64,000 bases of DNA, from positions 90,649,675-90,713,674 of the forward strand of contig CM056376.1 of NCBI GenBank assembly GCA_029718625.1. The letters run 5' to 3'. Under the pieces are notes generated by a model that ran no database searches, was not told the DNA's origin, and saw nothing but the letters and a program-made list of their open reading frames with translations. This DNA is from Synaphobranchus kaupii (Eukaryota > Chordata > Actinopteri > Anguilliformes > Synaphobranchidae). Positions 24,090 through 35,295 of this stretch are shown here, piece by piece. Position 1 is the first letter of the stretch, and each line of letters begins with the position of its first letter. The position numbers and the translations under genes were made by a program.

Positions 24090-25125
24090 GTGAGACGTGT
24101 GGGGCAGCCAATTCTCCGCCATATGCAATTCCCCACATGCAGGTGGGGGTTTGATCCCTGCCACGGTACCTCCTTAGCTGTGGTCCCTTCTCTGTCTATC
24201 TTCTCTGTCCCTCTTCTCTGTCTATCTTCTCTGTCTATCTTCTCTGTCCCTCTTCTCTGTCTATCTTCTCTGTCTATCTTCTCTGTCCCTCTTCTCTGTC
24301 TATCTTCTCTGTCTATCTTCTCTGTCTATCTTCTCTGTCCCTCTTCTCTGTCCCTCTTCTCTGTCTATCTTCTCTGTCTATCTTCTCTTTCTATCTTCTC
24401 TGTCTATCTTCTCTGTCTATATTCTCTGTCCCTCTTCTCTGTCTATCTTCTCTTTCTATCTTCTCTGTCTATCTTCTCTTTCTATCTTCTCTGTCTATCT
24501 TCTCTTTCTATCTTCTCTGTCTATCTTCTCTGTCCCTCTTCTCTGTCTATCTTCTCTGTCCCTCTTCTCTGTCCATCTTCTCTGTCTATCTTTTCTGTCC
24601 CTCTTCTCTGTCTATCTTCTCTTTCTATCTTCTCTGTCCCTCTTCTCTGTCTATCTTCTCTGTCCCTCTTCTCTGTCCCTCTTCTCTGTCTATCTTCTCT
24701 TTCTATCTTCTCTGTCTATCTTCTCTGTCTATATTCTCTGTCCCTCTTCTCTGTCTATCTTCTCTTTCTATCTTCTCTGTCCCTCTTCTCTGTCTATCTT
24801 CTCTGTCTATCTTCTCTTTCTATCTTCTCTGTCTATCTTCTCTGTCTATCTTCTCTGTCCCTCTTCTCTGTCTATCTTCTCTGTCTATCTTCTCTGTCCC
24901 TCTTCTCTGTCTATCTTCTCTGTCCCTCTTCTCTGTCTATCTTCTCTGTCTATCTTCTCTGTCCCTCTTCTCTGTCTATCTTCTCTGTCCCTCTTCTCTG
25001 TCTATCATCTCTGTCTATCTTCTCTTTCTATCTTCTCTGTCTATCTTCTCTGTCTATCTTCTATCTTCTCTGATTTCTGCCCATCTAAAAAAAGCAAATA
25101 TATGGAAAGAGGGTGAACTATACCA
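24090..25125 (+). mobile_element. tRNA-derived SINE with an expanded tail
   Basis: It is flanked by a 10-bp duplication, CTTCCTGATA (24080-24089 and 25126-25135). The head has GTGGGGCAGCCAATTCTCC and a box B-like GGTTTGATCCC at 24148-24158, then CCTTAGCTGTGGTCCC. The pyrimidine-rich tail has grown into the 13-bp minisatellite. The remaining 3' end (to 25125) contains AAAAAAAGC. A normal SINE of this type is a few hundred bp, so most of the length is array expansion. Confidence 0.65.
24186..25068 (+). repeat. 13-bp minisatellite, TTCTCTGTCTATC type
   Basis: About 68 copies of a 13-bp unit alternate between TTCTCTGTCTATC, TTCTCTGTCCCTC and TTCTCTTTCTATC forms. Because 13 is not a multiple of three, the long open frame here (24090-25073) reads a 39-bp cycle and is an artefact of stop-free pyrimidine repeats, not a gene. 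Confidence 0.95.
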
Positions 25126-25465
25126 CTTCCTGATATCAGTGTGAAATGTACTTTTAACTAATTTCCACCTTGGCCCCCTTGTTCTGCTGACACAGCTCCG
25201 CCTATAAAAACTTCTGCAGTACCCTTGGGCCTGAACCCATTGTCTTAACGCTTTTCTCATAACCTTTACATATCATATCATATCTGGAGCTGATTTATTT
25301 GCACTTTTTGTACTTTTTCATGATCTTCTATCACTAATCGTATCACATGTGCTGCCCAGAACTGAACAAAACAAAATCTAAATGTCTAACATCAGTATAA
25401 CCTTCTTTGATTTATACTCAGCATTTTTAATATATTTTTATATGTATATTCCAGCATCCTGTCGG

Positions 25466-28204
25466 CCTTGGAATATGGAACCCCAGCTTTGCACACTCCA
25501 ACGAAGGAGGTGGTGGTATGCAAATATTACAACCTACCAACAACTCCAGCAAAAAAGACAACAAACGGCTTTCACATTATATATTCAGGGTGGAAAAAAC
25601 CAAGAGAAATACAGTGTAGCAAACACAGACTTACCAGCTGCTATAAATACTTAAACCCTATTACAATAGCACCACTAAAAAAACCTTTAAAGCCAGTTGG
25701 TTAGTTGAATAGCTACCAATTAATTTAGCCTCTAAATGGATATTGTATTGCATTTGTTAGGAGAAAAAAGCTTTTCTACTGAGTACTCACAAATATGTAT
25801 TCAGAGCAGTTCAACAAGAAATTAAATGGAAATAGGTTAGCAAGTTAACAAAAAGCAGGGAAGAACAAAGAAAAGAAAGGGAGAAGATAGATAAAGGTAC
25901 ATTCAGTACTGTAATAATTCACAGGGATGGTAAATTGAAAGCCTCCCAGCCTCCCCTTGAGAGAATACACCAGGGGGAGATCAAAGTTTCTGTTGCCTTA
26001 TGAATAAAAGAGTATCACCCATCTGTGCAGGTTTAATAAGAGGGGCTGCTTTAAGGGGAGGGGAGGCAGACCCTGGACTGCTCCCCCAGGGAACCAACTG
26101 GCCCGGCATTTCAGCTAGAGAGCAACACATGATGGAATGGCATTTGAACGGACATGAAAAGAAATTTCAGATTTAATAAGGCCGTAAGGAAAAAAAACCC
26201 TTCCCATATGCCTTTGGACAATGAACCCTGCGGTGCTGAACACACATGGGAAAATTAAACACAATGAAATATTCTTCACACCTACTGAACAGACATATGC
26301 ACCATGCATGTACTGTGCTCTCTCTCTCCATCTCTCTCTAATTAATATTATCAAGGGAAACAATCCTTATCCTGATTTTTTTCAAAATCATTATTTTGTT
26401 GTTGAAATGTAATATTGGCTACCTGGTATACAATATCTCCTGTGGCAATGGCAATCCTTTGATGCTGACCCTTTGATAGAACATAGGTACTTTTGTAGGT
26501 ACTTACAAGCCAAAGTTTAAATTTTCAATTTGTAAAGTTAATATCCCAAATGCCAAAACCATAAAACAGAGCCATAAAGTCCTGTTTTGAAATGACAGGG
26601 GAAATGTCATTGTTTTAATGAAAACATTTGTTGTGTTCATTGGTTTAGAAAAAGAAATTAAACCGTTTTCCGTACATTCTTTCTTCTTTATTATTTCCGG
26701 ACAGGCTTCTGATCCGGCAACTGTTCATAGATCCCCACTAAAATGTTCATGCTTTTATTTTTGTACAGGTATTTGGAAAATGAGGAAGATAAAACTGAAA
26801 AGAACCCAAAAGTATTCCTTGTTCGTTATATTAATGACAATTCCTGATATTTTAAGTATTTCTTTTAAATGTGAAAAATGTTGACTGTGTTCTGTTGCTA
26901 GGTGTAGATTTGTCCATTGTTCTAATCTAGAACAAGCCATATTTTATGCATGCTTGTATATCCAGGTTCAAGCAAATAGAATTACAGTAAGTATATGTAC
27001 TATCTTCAATATGAAAATCATTAGATTGTTTTTATTATATTTTGCATTATAGAGCCCCTAAGCTTAACTGAGTTGAATGGGATGTTTTAATGGTTCAGCT
27101 GTGTAATTCAGTGGCTGCTGTTGAGTGGATTAAAATGACCTTGTGCGCGCACATTTCTGCTCCCACCCGAGTGTTATTACGGTCACGTGATGTGCAGGGA
27201 TGCCTCTGAGGTTTAACTTGTTAATAGAAAAATCAGCTGAACGAGATGCATTTGGACCAAGGTCTGGCCACCGTGGTCCCAGCGCGGGACTGGACAGATG
27301 GACCCGGTCCTCCAGTGGAACCACTGGGCCTGTGCGGGGAGCCTTGCCTTTTCTCCAGGATATAATTAATCTTTCCGTCCGTATTCACACTCGCCAGCAC
27401 TCCTGCGAGGTCTCGCACGCCACCGCCATGACAACCTATTTCACGGTAAAGACCGGAACTGCCGCCGTTGAAAAAAGGAGGGGAAAAAACAGTCGATTAT
27501 AAACACCTATTTGAACTTTGACCTTTCCAGAAAATACAATTCCATGTGACATCATTTTCACATTAACATAATTGGAGCTGAGGGGTTTTTTCCTCCAGCA
27601 ACAATACACTTGTTTTTTTGTGTGTGAACACACAGGAGAAATGATAAACTAGCTAAGGGAAATAGGTTTGCGGCACAAACCACTTCCTATAAGTGAATAC
27701 ACTAGACATATAATAAACCTACAGGACAAAGGTGCCATTATCCATGGCACATTTACTTAAATTCATTACAGTGCATTACATCTGTTTAGCTGTCTGGATG
27801 CTTCTGCCTGAGGGAAGTTTACAGTGCTCATCATATTAAATCTCTGTGCTTTCATAACTGTTACAGGAAGGAGTTTATCAGGAATACATAAAACGCTCTT
27901 TGATCAAAAAAAGATGAACCAGAAAAACCTGTAATCATCACGGGCAGTGTCCAGTGCCCAAAGCATTCAGATGTCCCAGAACACACTTTCCTCTGTCCTA
28001 ACCAGTGGAATAACCACCATTATCTTACCAGCTATAGTTGTGATTCAAGTGAGGCTGTTAGCAGTGGTGGCTTCCAGAAACGGGACTTTAGCAACGTAAT
28101 TTAAAAATGAATTGTCCATTCAACGAAAACTTGCCCCTCGAAAAAGTGTAAAATCAGTCATTATATTTTCAATCCGACATTCAACAGCAAGAACAATTCT
28201 GGCT
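25466..28204. other. unique noncoding DNA
   Basis: No supported gene. The segment 27120-27480 is more GC-rich than its surroundings and could be a conserved noncoding element, but conservation cannot be judged here. Confidence 0.45.
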
Positions 28205-28460
28205 AATGCTCCATTCAATTCTATTTATTTGTCATATATACACAATACAGAGTATTGAAATGCTTACTCGCATAAAAACTCCCAATCTAAACGCACACAC
28301 ATACACACGCACACACACAAATAAGAATAAATGCTTGGGGGGGGGGGGTGCACAGAGAGAGTATAAATGGGTTATGATTTCTGTCAGATCGGTATAAATA
28401 TTCAGAGCGTATCTTGGTATCTCCCTCTGTCCAGAGTGAATGAGACTGAGGGTATCATCA
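28205..28460 (-). mobile_element. probable non-LTR retroposon 3' tail
   Basis: In reverse complement the segment ends ATTGTGTATATATGACAAAT followed by AAATAGAATTGAATGG. This is a typical 3' end of fish non-LTR retroposons, whose tails are made of GAATT units. A CA-rich tract and a 13-base G run lie upstream of the tail. The clade is unclear. Confidence 0.45.
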
Positions 28461-29342
28461 CTGGGGACATATATCATTTCATAGTGTGATTTCCATCCCT
28501 CCAAAACAAATCTGGCATAACAACTCATGAATAACAGCATATCATTTTGCTCCCAAATCAACAGTGCGCCGGCCCGCTTCAGAAGTGACTCCTCATCCTG
28601 TCACAACATTGCGTTCAGCTGTGAGGCTGAGGAAGCCTGTGGGAGGGTCTGCCCATCAAGCCCAGCAGGCGGCAGCGCTCCCTCTGATCTGAACCGTTAG
28701 CGCGCCGCTGGGTCTGACCAAAGTCCAGCTACCTGTCCTGCCCCGCAGGGCTGAGGCATTCAGAGCCAGGGCCACATCCCCTTGGGATAAAGCAGCACAG
28801 AGTGGATCAGTGGAAGGTCATGGAGAAAGACCAGCACTCATGAATGTTAACTGTTTGGCTCTTTTTTTCATGGCCCCAGAGGTACTCAACTGGCCCGATC
28901 CCATTGTGTTCATGTTTTAGTCTTAACCCTTATCTGCAGATGGCCTCTGGAAAGGGAAGTTACAGTCTGGGAGATTGGATTCCTGGAATACGATTGCTCT
29001 TGCAACTTTTTACCAGCGTTATGTTACAGGTCAATGACTGAGTTGGCATTAGATAATTCATCAAACGAAGTTACTGACCATTTAATTAATAACCATGATT
29101 TTTTAATCAACTTAATTCACATTAGAGCTCATGTTAGCATAAGGTTATGAGCCTGGTGGTGATGTGCATGCTGAACATTCTACATGCTATGTGTTAATTG
29201 TTGCAAATTTCTATTGATTGAGGTTTTTATCTGACATTTTTTAAATGACAACCATACTGTTAAAACTTGAATATGTTATTAATAACTACATAAAATGAAT
29301 GTGTTCCTTTTTGTCATGAACCCTAAAGGGCTATTTAACGTA
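28461..29342. other. noncoding, partly GC-rich
   Basis: 28560-28800 is GC-rich (GGCGGCAGCGCTCCCTCTG) compared with its neighbours. No reading frame or RNA gene seen. Confidence 0.4.
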
Positions 29343-29545
29343 ATGATAATTTCAGCTTTTAGCTCTGCAGAAAGGTAGAGTGAAGGAAGTAGGGCAAGTG
29401 TAGAGACCATAGACCATAGAAAGGTAGAGACCAGCGCTCTGCAGGGAGAGAGAGAGAAGAGGTATCGGGCAGAGAGACCAGCGCTCTGCAGGGAAGTTGT
29501 GGTAGGTAGAATGGAGACAGCGGCACTCTGCAGAGAGGCTGAGGG
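29343..29545. repeat. imperfect repeats of a CTCTGCAG-containing unit
   Basis: CTCTGCAG with flanking GAGAGACCAGCG or GTAGAGACC words recurs four times at irregular spacing of about 45-75 bp. Confidence 0.6.
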
Positions 29546-30020
29546 AGGTGTGTTGATACTCATTAAGAGACATGTCCAGTTTCCACCGTGTTAAAGAGCC
29601 ATTACAACTTTCATCAGGAGCAGATTGTGTCTAATGGGTCCGGGGAACAGAAAGCAAGCCAGGAGATTGGAGACACGCCAGGCTGCAACTGGACTGATTA
29701 CACAAGTGTACGGATCTGCTTATTAGATTTGATATTTGCTAACCAGGAGACACTTTATGTCTGAGTGTATTCTGCCTAATAATATATCTAACAAGCTATT
29801 TTACAAAAATTAAATCTCACGTCTGAAGTGGATTATGATGTGCCTGGTCAGGATTCTAAGTTATCGATCCCAATATTGTAATGAACTGTATATTCAGAAA
29901 TGTCAAGTTAATAATGAATAAATGCAGGAGAAGAAGATGAAGTAGTAGCAGAAGAAGAATCCAATCAGCATTCTTTCACAGTGAGGCTACGCTACTGTTA
30001 TTCATATTTATTTTGGCTCA
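29546..30020. other. unique noncoding DNA
   Basis: Nothing recognised apart from a short AGAAGAAG-type purine run just before the minisatellite. Confidence 0.45.
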
Positions 30021-31590
30021 AGAGCTATACCGCTACGCTAGCAATGAAGAGCTATACCGGTACTCTAGCAATGAAGAGCTATACTGGTACGCTAGCAATG
30101 AAGAGCTATACCGGTACGCTAGCAATGAAGAGCTATTGTAACATTCCACTCCCATCCTATTGTTTCTCCGTGTTTTCTCTCTCCCTCTGTTTCGTGTTTG
30201 TCTCTCCATTGTCCGTGTTTCCCCCCGTGCTGCAGGTTGGGCGTGTTTTCCCGTTTGTATCACTCTGTTTCACTACTCCTGTCTCAGCCTATCCCATTCC
30301 CCCGTCTCGCATGCATTCCTCACGCTCCGCTCTGTTCAATCACTCTCGCATACATTCGCACGCGTTTCCTAATTGATTCCAATTAATGCTTGCATTTAGT
30401 CACCCGGTGTTTTCTGTCCTGTGCCAGTTCGTTAACGTTTGTAGTCTGAAACCTCTGGTCCTGTCTGGTTCTTTGTCTAGTCGCCTTGTCAAATAGTTTA
30501 GTTCTGTGACGGTGTTAATTCACCCTGCTATTCTGTGAAGTCCTAGTCTGTTCAGTCTGGAACGGCATTACCCGCTGTTCATTGTTCTGTCTCGCTAACC
30601 AACTCTGTCTGCTTAAAGTCTGCCAGCCTGCAGTTGTCCGTGAATCCCTGCCTGTGTTGCGGTTTCCCTGCCTTCCACCTGATGTGTGTGCATACAGCTT
30701 GGGCTTCTGCTATTCCACCCTGCGGCGGTCCCCGCTCACAGCCAATGCTGCGGTGCTGTTGATGTGCTGTCGCTCCTGCCTCTGCTGTGGCTGCTGCCGC
30801 CCTGCTGTTGCCGTGCTGCTACTGCCGCTGCCCTGTTGCCACGCCTGCGTCCTGCCTGGGCTCCGCTGCACTGTCCTGCTCTACCGCTCCCGCTCATCCC
30901 CTGCTCCAAACAACCCGGTTACCTGTCTCCGTCATCACCCTGGCTTTCCCTGCTCCCACTGCTCCCGCACATTCATAACTGGACTGTCTGTAGTTATTGT
31001 TCTCCCTACGCTTCAGGAGTCTAGTTCGAAGCTTAACTTATTGGATGCTTAGCGCTCCCACTCTCTGTCTTGCCTGTCAAGTCCATCCTGTCCGTCAAGT
31101 CCAGTTCTGGCTTGGAACAATTCCGGTGTGACCTGTCAAGTTCAGCTCCGGCTTGCAGCAATACTGTGGTGCCGGTTGAGTCCAGTTCCGGCTTGGAACT
31201 TCTACTGCCTTTGCCTTTCTCCCCATGCTCAGGACTGCCCTGAGCATAAAATAAATATTGAGTTTTTGCATTTCTGTCTCCTTGTCGTGCATTTGGGTTC
31301 AGTCCTCTTCTGGGGTCGTAACAGCTATACTGGTACGCTAGCAATGAAGAGCTATACCGGTACGCTAGCAATGAAGAGATATACCGGTACGCTAGCAATG
31401 AAGAGATATACCGGTACGCTAGCAATGAAGAGCTATATCGGTACGCTAGCAATGAAGAGCTATACCGGTACGCTAGCAATGAAGAGCTATACCGGTACGC
31501 TAGCAATGAAGAGCTATACCAGTATGCTAGCAATGAAGAGCTATACCGGTACACTAGCAATGAAGAGCTATACCGGTACGCTAGCAATGA
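30021..31590. repeat. 27-bp minisatellite split by an LTR
   Basis: The unit contains AGAGCTATACCGGTACGCTA then GCAATGA. About four units lie at 30021-30136 and about nine and a half at 31324-31590; the solo LTR sits between them. As 27 is a multiple of three, both strands stay open (SYTGTLAMK on plus, SSLLAYRY on minus). The unit also carries GCTAGC. No start context or non-repeat coding flank supports a protein. Confidence 0.95.
30137..31323 (+). mobile_element. solo LTR, 1,187 bp
   Basis: Begins TGTAACATTCCACTCCC and ends GGGGTCGTAACA, so it has TG...CA ends with the inverted TGT/ACA. It is flanked by the 5-bp duplication GCTAT (30132-30136 and 31324-31328) inside the minisatellite. An AATAAA lies near 31248, and subrepeats of TCCAGTTCCGGCTTGGAAC occur at about 31090-31200, as in the 49835 LTR. 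No internal region remains, consistent with LTR-LTR recombination. The open frames inside it are incidental. Confidence 0.9.
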
Positions 31591-32279
31591 AAAAACTCTC
31601 AACCCAAACTCTGCTGCTACCAGCATTCTCAAAAAGTAAAAAAATATACCAATACAGAAGCATTGGATTATATTCTGAAAGCTAAACTCTTAGATATCGT
31701 CTTGCCATTTGGCAGGGAAAAGGGGTGGGTGTGGGCTGGGGTGGTAAATGTCTTTGAAGGTTAATGCTCTCACTCAAACACAATTATTCCATCAATTAGG
31801 ATCGGCGGCAGAGCAGAACTTAAACAGCCCCGGGGGGCGGGTGCGGGAATGTGCTGACGGCGCCGCGACACGGGACAGGCGAACGGCGGAGGCGCAGTCA
31901 GCCTTTGTGGACTCTCCCGTCACTCCCACAGCAATGGAGCGAGGCCAGAGATGGCAGGGAGGCTAATGCATGAGGAAAGTTTAAACCTCATCTGGAGGGG
32001 ACGGGCGGAGGGGGGACAATGTGCGATCAAAGACAGAGCCACCACACTGATGAGCGGGTCCTTCTTATCTGAGCTCAGCAATGTTTCCATCGATCGGCCC
32101 TGCGATTGTGTGTCCGTCAGCCCCCTGCAACAACCCCCCCACCCCCTTCCCGATACCGCCACCCCCAGGCCCATTGATCCAACTCACACTGGCTTCAGTC
32201 TCCTGATCACACAAACTGATGCCTTTTGTGTTCCCCAAATTAATTAAATAAACACGCCCAGCATGGAAGAAGAGGAAGC
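31591..32279. other. noncoding with a GC-rich core
   Basis: About 31790-32170 is GC-rich with words such as CCCCGGGGGGCGGGTGCGG and GACGGCGCCGCGAC. It could be a regulatory or conserved noncoding element. No start, splice pattern or recognised protein is visible. Confidence 0.4.
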
Positions 32280-32620
32280 CTAGGATGATGAGTAGGGGGT
32301 GGGCCGGTCACACAGTGAGATGAGAGGGGTGGTCACTGGCTGTGGGAGAGGGTAGTAGTGGTGGTGGGGGGAGGGGGGGGTGTAGAAGTGACAGTGGTCA
32401 TTGGAAACAGGAAAGGATGTTGGTGTGAGGGTCACTGACTGTGGAATAGGGCAGTAGTGGTGGAGGGGGGCCACTGGCTAAGGGAGAGGGTTGTAGTGGT
32501 GTGGGGGGGGGGTCACTGGCAGAAGGAGAGGTCAGTGGTGGTGGGGGGGTGTGGCTGACAGTTTGAGAGGAAGTTGCTGTGACAGACTTGTGGGTGGGGG
32601 TGGGGGGTTGAGGAGGAGGT
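32280..32620. repeat. imperfect G/T-rich minisatellite
   Basis: GGTCACTGGC or GGTCATTGG followed by GTAGTGGTGG and a long G run recurs about five times at roughly 65-75 bp spacing with heavy variation. Confidence 0.75.
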
Positions 32621-33952
32621 ACTAGAGGTATAAGACGCGTGAGAGACCTGCAGGATTAATGAGTGACCTCCACTGGTACGACATCTTCATTTGCAGTCTA
32701 CCCTGAAGGGGAGCTTATTGGGACCAGCATTCCCCCGGTGACATCACATGACTCACTGGCATTGATGGGATGTAAATCCCAGAACCCTGGTGATGGCAGG
32801 TATACAGATGAACACCGCAGGGCCTGTCCTCTGACACGGATGGCAAACCCAGAGCCCTCATGTATATGTTCACAGACTCAGAGGTAATTGCATCCATGAC
32901 AGCGCATAATTTGGCTGTCATTACGACAAATCCGTACGAAAATCACTGGGGCTTTGGTTCGGGTGGAGGCCCCTTCGCGACACTAACAAATTGCGGTTTC
33001 AACCTTAAATCTGCGAAACTGATGATTGATACAGAAATAATCTGTGATCATTTTGTTTCTGAGGAAAGGATGTTTCCTTAGCCATTGGCAAGCAGTAGAA
33101 TTTCAGTAGAAGTTTCACAAGGATGGCTTTTTGAAATGACACAAAAAAAATGGCCAAAGCTGAGAACCAGGAATACACATTTCAATTAATCTGTTGCATT
33201 ATATTTAGGTTCCATCCTCAACAGATTTAGCAAACGTTGTGTTATACTGCCTTTTTAAGTGAATGGTTCCATTCTGTCGGAAATCATTACACGGCCATCT
33301 ACAAACAGCACCACAGGTGTACAATTTAAAAAGAAGGGATAAGGCCTATCGGTACATCTGTTTTCAGTAAGGCTATTATTAAGGATATCCTCCTGGAAAA
33401 TCCAAAAATTATTAAACAATTGTGTCGATCAAAAAGAATTTCAGAAGCTACATTCTTAAAAGATCTGCATGGATCTGTTCTTATAAAGATGGTTAAAACA
33501 TACCTCTGTGGGCGGAAGTAATCTATTAATCTTCGTACTTCATACTTTACTCCGAAACATTAATCCAAAGAATTTGTAATAAGCAGAAACATTTGAATCA
33601 CACACGGACTGACTAGGATAGAGAATCAATCACCAGAAAATGGCATCTTTGTTTATAGCAAGAGATGGTTAATGCCACATAATCGGTCCTAACACCTGAA
33701 CAATGTCTGGTTTGGTTATATTTCGCCACAGGCACCAGAGACGGCTCCAGAAAGGTAACAGAAAGGTTCTGGTTTTTTATTTTTATGTTCAGATTATTAC
33801 TCACTGCATACAACAATGCGTCTCTTTCTTTGAATGTCTTGTAGTGTTGATAAATCAAGGCATCACCTCTGCCCTTGTTTGCTTGCGCATGATCGCACAT
33901 GAAAGTGCTGTTAACACAGTACACATTTATTACCAATTCCGCTTTTCATCTT

Positions 33953-33956
<4 letters not shown>
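32621..33956. other. unique noncoding DNA
   Basis: No supported feature. Confidence 0.45.

Positions 33957-33984
<28 letters not shown>
33957..33984. repeat. (TG)n microsatellite
   Basis: About 14 TG units. Confidence 0.95.
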
Positions 33985-33989
<5 letters not shown>

Positions 33990-34197
33990 CTTTGTCTTCT
34001 TGGTCAATCGTTCTTAAGATAAAAAGAGCTTTAAAAGATTATCTCCATGGCTTGCATGCCATTATCATTAATCAGTGTGTATTGACTGCTTTGTCCTTTA
34101 GCATTTCAAGTTCAGAGGAGGGCTTAGTTAATCCACCAATTCTGAGAAGGCTCACACACTCACTCACATAGCACCCCCCCACCCCCGCCCCCTCCTC

Positions 34198-34198
<1 letters not shown>

Positions 34199-34230
<32 letters not shown>

Positions 34231-34234
34231 GCAC
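34199..34234. repeat. (CA)n microsatellite
   Basis: CA tract with two GCA interruptions, preceded by C-rich sequence. Confidence 0.95.
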
Positions 34235-35200
34235 ACAGACTCTTGGATTTCTTCCACACTCTCTGACAGACACACACGCACACAAAATGCACACATTCAC
34301 TTCAACGTCCCTCCTTCATACTACCGGTACAGTATTACAAAAGTATGCATAGAATATATAGACTACAATACGGATTTAAAATAACTAACGTATGCCATGT
34401 TTTATTGAACAAAACAATTCAGACCAAAAAAGGCAGGTTTCTGAATTTATACACAAATTAAACTATATTTCATAAACAAATGCCTGACATCAGAGAGGAG
34501 ATACGATAAAAGCTTTCCCAATGATTTTAGAATAGCTACTTGAAAGGCACTTTATCAAAGAAATCTGCAAACTGCACACTGTGGTTTTTTTTTTTTCAAA
34601 GTGAAGAATGGATGAACACTGTATTTAGACCAGGTTGAGGATTTAGGGGTATTGTCTAGAGGAGACAGCTAGGCATTATTGTGTAATAAATTTTGTCTGT
34701 TCTGACACAGGCAGCTTCATAGACCTTTTATTCTGTGTACTGAGCCAAAATTTACACCACAACCGGCTAAGAACCCAGAGTGGCACCAAAATAATAAACA
34801 TAGTTACAGAGCCATTAGTAAGAAAGACATAAATATGCAAATCGCTCCTCTGTATTCCTCTTCCTGACATAATAACAGTGACACGGGCCCTGATTGCTTA
34901 TGGGAGTGGTTTTGGTTAAGAATACAGTATTTTCATTCCCATATCAAACTGATAATTGCTGTGTAATTACACCTCCATTGTGATCTGTTGTTGCCATTGT
35001 GGTATAGAACAAACAGTACTAACATCAAAGCCATCACAGGCTACAGATCATAAGTGGTATTAATATTCAGATATCCCCATTGGGAAAAACGTGTTTCTTT
35101 ATGAGACACCCGAGTGTTTATCTACACTGATCAAAGAACATTTATCATTTCGTATTTTGTGTCCACGCTTTTTGGGGGAGATTTCAAACTAAATCTATTG

Positions 35201-35202
<2 letters not shown>
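34235..35202. other. unique noncoding DNA
   Basis: Nothing coding. 34680-35000 contains an ATGCAAAT octamer (about 34836) in a low-repeat stretch that could be regulatory. Confidence 0.4.

Positions 35203-35288
<86 letters not shown>
35203..35288. repeat. (GT)n microsatellite
   Basis: A nearly pure dinucleotide tract of about 40 units ending in GCGCGCGTGCG. Confidence 0.97.

Positions 35289-35295
<7 letters not shown>

Larger units (their letters stand above)
23705..25465. mobile_element. old interspersed repeat broken by a SINE
   Basis: The left part (23705-24089) starts GAGAACATAAGAATATATGA and continues with AAGCCAGTAAGCC. The right part (25126 on) holds TTTCCACCTTGGCCCCCTTG and GTGCTGCCCAGAACTG. 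The layout resembles an old repeat seen in fishes such as gar and sturgeon, starting GAACATAAGAA. Removing the SINE joins the halves at CTTCCTGATA. The family name cannot be fixed without a search. Confidence 0.45.

Noticed and set aside
24090..25073. 327-residue open frame of repeated LSSLSIFSV
   Set aside because: It is a 13-bp pyrimidine minisatellite read in a 39-bp cycle; stops are absent because of composition.
28232..28561. 109-residue minus-strand frame with FVLEGWKSHYEMIYVP
   Set aside because: It crosses a CA-rich tract, a G run and a retroposon tail; no family recognised and no splice support.
30021..31690. SYTGTLAMK repeat protein and its antisense SSLLAYRY protein
   Set aside because: Both are readings of a 27-bp minisatellite. 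The frames extend into an LTR with no coding identity.
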